From NCBI GenBank assembly GCA_002401225.1, contig NVSM01000041.1, positions 1 through 6,860 of the forward strand: a stretch of 6,860 bases of DNA, given 5' to 3'. A program made the position numbers and the translations under genes. Shown here one piece after another: positions 5,891-6,860 of this stretch (the first letter of the stretch is position 1; each line of letters starts with the position of its first letter). The stretch is from a bacterium (lineage in GTDB: Bacteria; Planctomycetota; Phycisphaerae; Phycisphaerales; UBA1924). Under the pieces are notes generated by a model that searched no databases, was not told where the DNA came from, and saw only the letters and a list, made by a program, of their open reading frames with translations.

Positions 5891-6270
5891 TGAGCCAGCC
5901 TATAAGCCGGGTTCTGTCGAGGACAATTATTCATCTACTACCTGTGTCGCCACAGGTCTCTAGCGGCCTACCCGAATCCAATGCGAGCAGCATCTGTGGA
6001 TTCCTATTTGGCCTTGCTCCGAGTGGGGTTTACCTTGCCGCGAACTGTTACCAGTCGCGCGGTGCGCTCTTACCGCACCTTTTCACCCTTACCCCTGCGC
6101 CCGAAGGCTTTGAGGCGGTATACTTTCTGCTGCACTAGCCGTGGGTTTACACCCCCCAGGAGTTACCTGGCACCCTGCTCTATGGAGCCCGGACTTTCCT
6201 CTGTCGATTTCCTCGTAAATCGATAGTCGACAAACGAAGAGCTAAAGACAGCAATTGCCCGGCTGACTCG
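5891..6270 (-). ncRNA. rnpB: RNase P RNA (M1 RNA), bacterial type A
   Basis: This is the catalytic RNA of ribonuclease P, which removes 5' leaders from pre-tRNAs with the RnpA protein. On the minus strand the universal core is clear. The 5' half of P4 with GAGGAAAGTCCGGGC is at 6187-6201, followed by CTCCATAGAGCAGGGTGCCAG. GGTAAGGGTGAAAAGGTGCG and GGTAAGAGCGCACCGCGCG form the specificity domain, then come GGAGCAAGGCCAAATAGG and GGGTAGGCCGC. The 3' half of P4, ACAGAACCCGGCTTATA, is at 5901-5917. The ends are set by helix P1: GAGTCAGCC (6261-6269) pairs with GGCTGGCTC (5892-5900) with one G-U pair. The length of about 380 nt is normal for type A. It sits just after rsmI on the same strand, a usual gammaproteobacterial arrangement. 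No clear intrinsic terminator follows its 3' end, where the integrase gene begins. The P15 loop lacks the usual GGU tRNA-CCA-binding triplet. Short open frames crossing this region are shadows. Confidence 0.97.
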
Positions 6271-6276
6271 GGGCGA

Positions 6277-6305
6277 AGACTAAAGGAGAAACCCACCGGT
6301 TACAA
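6277..6305 (-). promoter_or_regulatory. rnpB promoter with GC-rich discriminator
   Basis: On the minus strand TTGTAA (6300-6305, 4 of 6 to -35) and TAGTCT (6277-6282, 3 of 6 to -10) are separated by exactly 17 bases. The -10 lies seven bases before the P1-defined 5' end of rnpB. The intervening TCGCCCC is GC-rich, as in stringently controlled stable-RNA promoters. Fit to position is better than fit to consensus. Confidence 0.5.
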
Positions 6306-6323
6306 CTGAAATTAGCTAACAGT

Positions 6324-6860
6324 CTAATCCTCGTTCTCGACCAGCTCCTTCAGTGCCGCCTCATACAACAAATTCTTGCGCGCACCACTTATCTTGCTTG
6401 CCAGACTTACCGCTTTCTTCATCGAAACTTCTGACTTCAACAATCGCACAATATCCATGGCCTGCTCATGCTTACGCGCCTCTTCGAGTTGCTCGTCGCA
6501 GCCAGCCACGATGACGACGAATTCACCCTTCTGCTGATTTACATCCCCGCCAAGCCACTCAACGCAGGCTGCCGCCGTACCGAGAAAATGCGATTCAAAT
6601 CGCTTTGTCAGTTCTCGACCGATAAATATTAAGCGCTGCGCCTCGAATGCCGCACTCATATCCATAAGGCTTTCCATAATTCTGTGAGTCGACTCATAGA
6701 ACACCATCGTGCGTTGCTCAGCCGCTAAAGACAGCAGCTTTTTCTGCCTTGCAATCGCCTTGCTGGGCAGAAAACCCTCAAAAGTAAACCTGTCGGTGGC
6801 GAGCCCTGAAACACTTAATGCCGAGATCAGTGCGCTCGCACCTGGAATGGGAATAACAGA
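6324..6860 (-). CDS. rsmI: 16S rRNA (cytidine1402-2'-O)-methyltransferase RsmI, C-terminal part (5' end outside window)
   Basis: RsmI uses S-adenosylmethionine to methylate the 2'-O of C1402 in the 16S rRNA decoding centre. The frame is open from the window edge (6860) to the TAG at 6324, giving 178 residues of a family about 280 long. An apparent ATG at 6707 is internal: upstream codons in frame continue the family sequence (PIPGASALISALSVSGLATD, then FEGFLPSK). Further tetrapyrrole-methylase-fold and RsmI signatures, numbered within the fragment, are VFYESTHRI (about 53-61), GRELTK (81-86) and KGEFVVIVAG (111-120). The C-terminal helical segment KKAVSLASKISGARKNLLYEAAL is at about 148-170. 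The gene is intact as far as visible. Its stop lies about 54 bases before rnpB on the same strand, and the rnpB promoter occupies that gap. G+C is higher than in the rest of the window, consistent with native gammaproteobacterial chromosome. Confidence 0.95.
   Translation of the reverse strand, partial: SVIPIPGASALISALSVSGLATDRFTFEGFLPSKAIARQKKLLSLAAEQRTMVFYESTHRIMESLMDMSAAFEAQRLIFIGRELTKRFESHFLGTAAACVEWLGGDVNQQKGEFVVIVAGCDEQLEEARKHEQAMDIVRLLKSEVSMKKAVSLASKISGARKNLLYEAALKELVENED

Noticed and set aside
5603..6226. Three plus-strand open frames across the integrase start and rnpB (65-97 residues)
   Set aside because: They lie antisense to conserved RNase P RNA or to the integrase coding sequence, have low-complexity unfamiliar translations and no ribosome binding sites.
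1..6860. CRISPR array, tRNA genes, toxin-antitoxin or defence cluster
   Set aside because: No regularly spaced repeats, tRNA-like cloverleaf or recognisable defence or toxin genes were seen on either strand.

Overview
The window reads as three blocks of different origin joined end to end. Block A (about 1-4225) is very AT-rich: a hand-counted line was about 25% G+C, with lysine, asparagine and isoleucine codons rich in A/T. It carries a minus-strand run with the layout of an operon (SLC13/DASS anion:Na+ symporter, stand-alone CBS-domain protein, start of a probable membrane protein). Divergent from it is a CcoI/FixI-type copper P1B-ATPase. The source looks like a low-GC bacterium, perhaps one with cbb3-type or another copper oxidase. 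I cannot place it to phylum from sequence alone.

Block B (about 4225-4800, about 42% G+C on one counted line) holds only the 5' end of a phosphoenolpyruvate synthase gene (ppsA, minus strand), with its ribosome binding site and a good promoter. Block C (about 4800-6860, 43-53% G+C on counted lines) holds the N-terminal two thirds of a tyrosine-recombinase integrase, the RNase P RNA gene rnpB, and the 3' part of rsmI, all on the minus strand. rsmI next to rnpB, the type A RNase P RNA and the PpsA sequence all point to a gammaproteobacterium for B and C.

Both block boundaries break genes. At A/B the ATPase stops a few residues after its GDGxND motif, losing its last two membrane helices. In the same bases ppsA stops after about 150 of roughly 790 codons, so the two gene remnants overlap tail to tail. 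At B/C the integrase stops before any catalytic residue, close upstream of the ppsA promoter. The 12-base sequence GAWGTTTTCAAT (one mismatch) lies in the same orientation at both boundaries (4224-4235 and 4801-4812). Either this is a real rearrangement (a decayed integrated element beside rnpB with imported AT-rich DNA) or it is a chimeric clone, amplification product or assembly. The sequence alone cannot decide, and this should be settled before any biological reading.

Functionally, block A covers anion uptake with a possible adenine-nucleotide-sensing partner, plus copper export for oxidase assembly. Block C covers core RNA functions (tRNA 5' maturation and 16S rRNA methylation) with a probable integration scar. 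I found no CRISPR array, tRNA gene, complete insertion sequence or convincing new multi-gene defence system. The most noteworthy points are the two junctions with their shared short repeat, the integrase abutting the 3' end of rnpB, and an altered tRNA-CCA-binding loop in the RNase P RNA.
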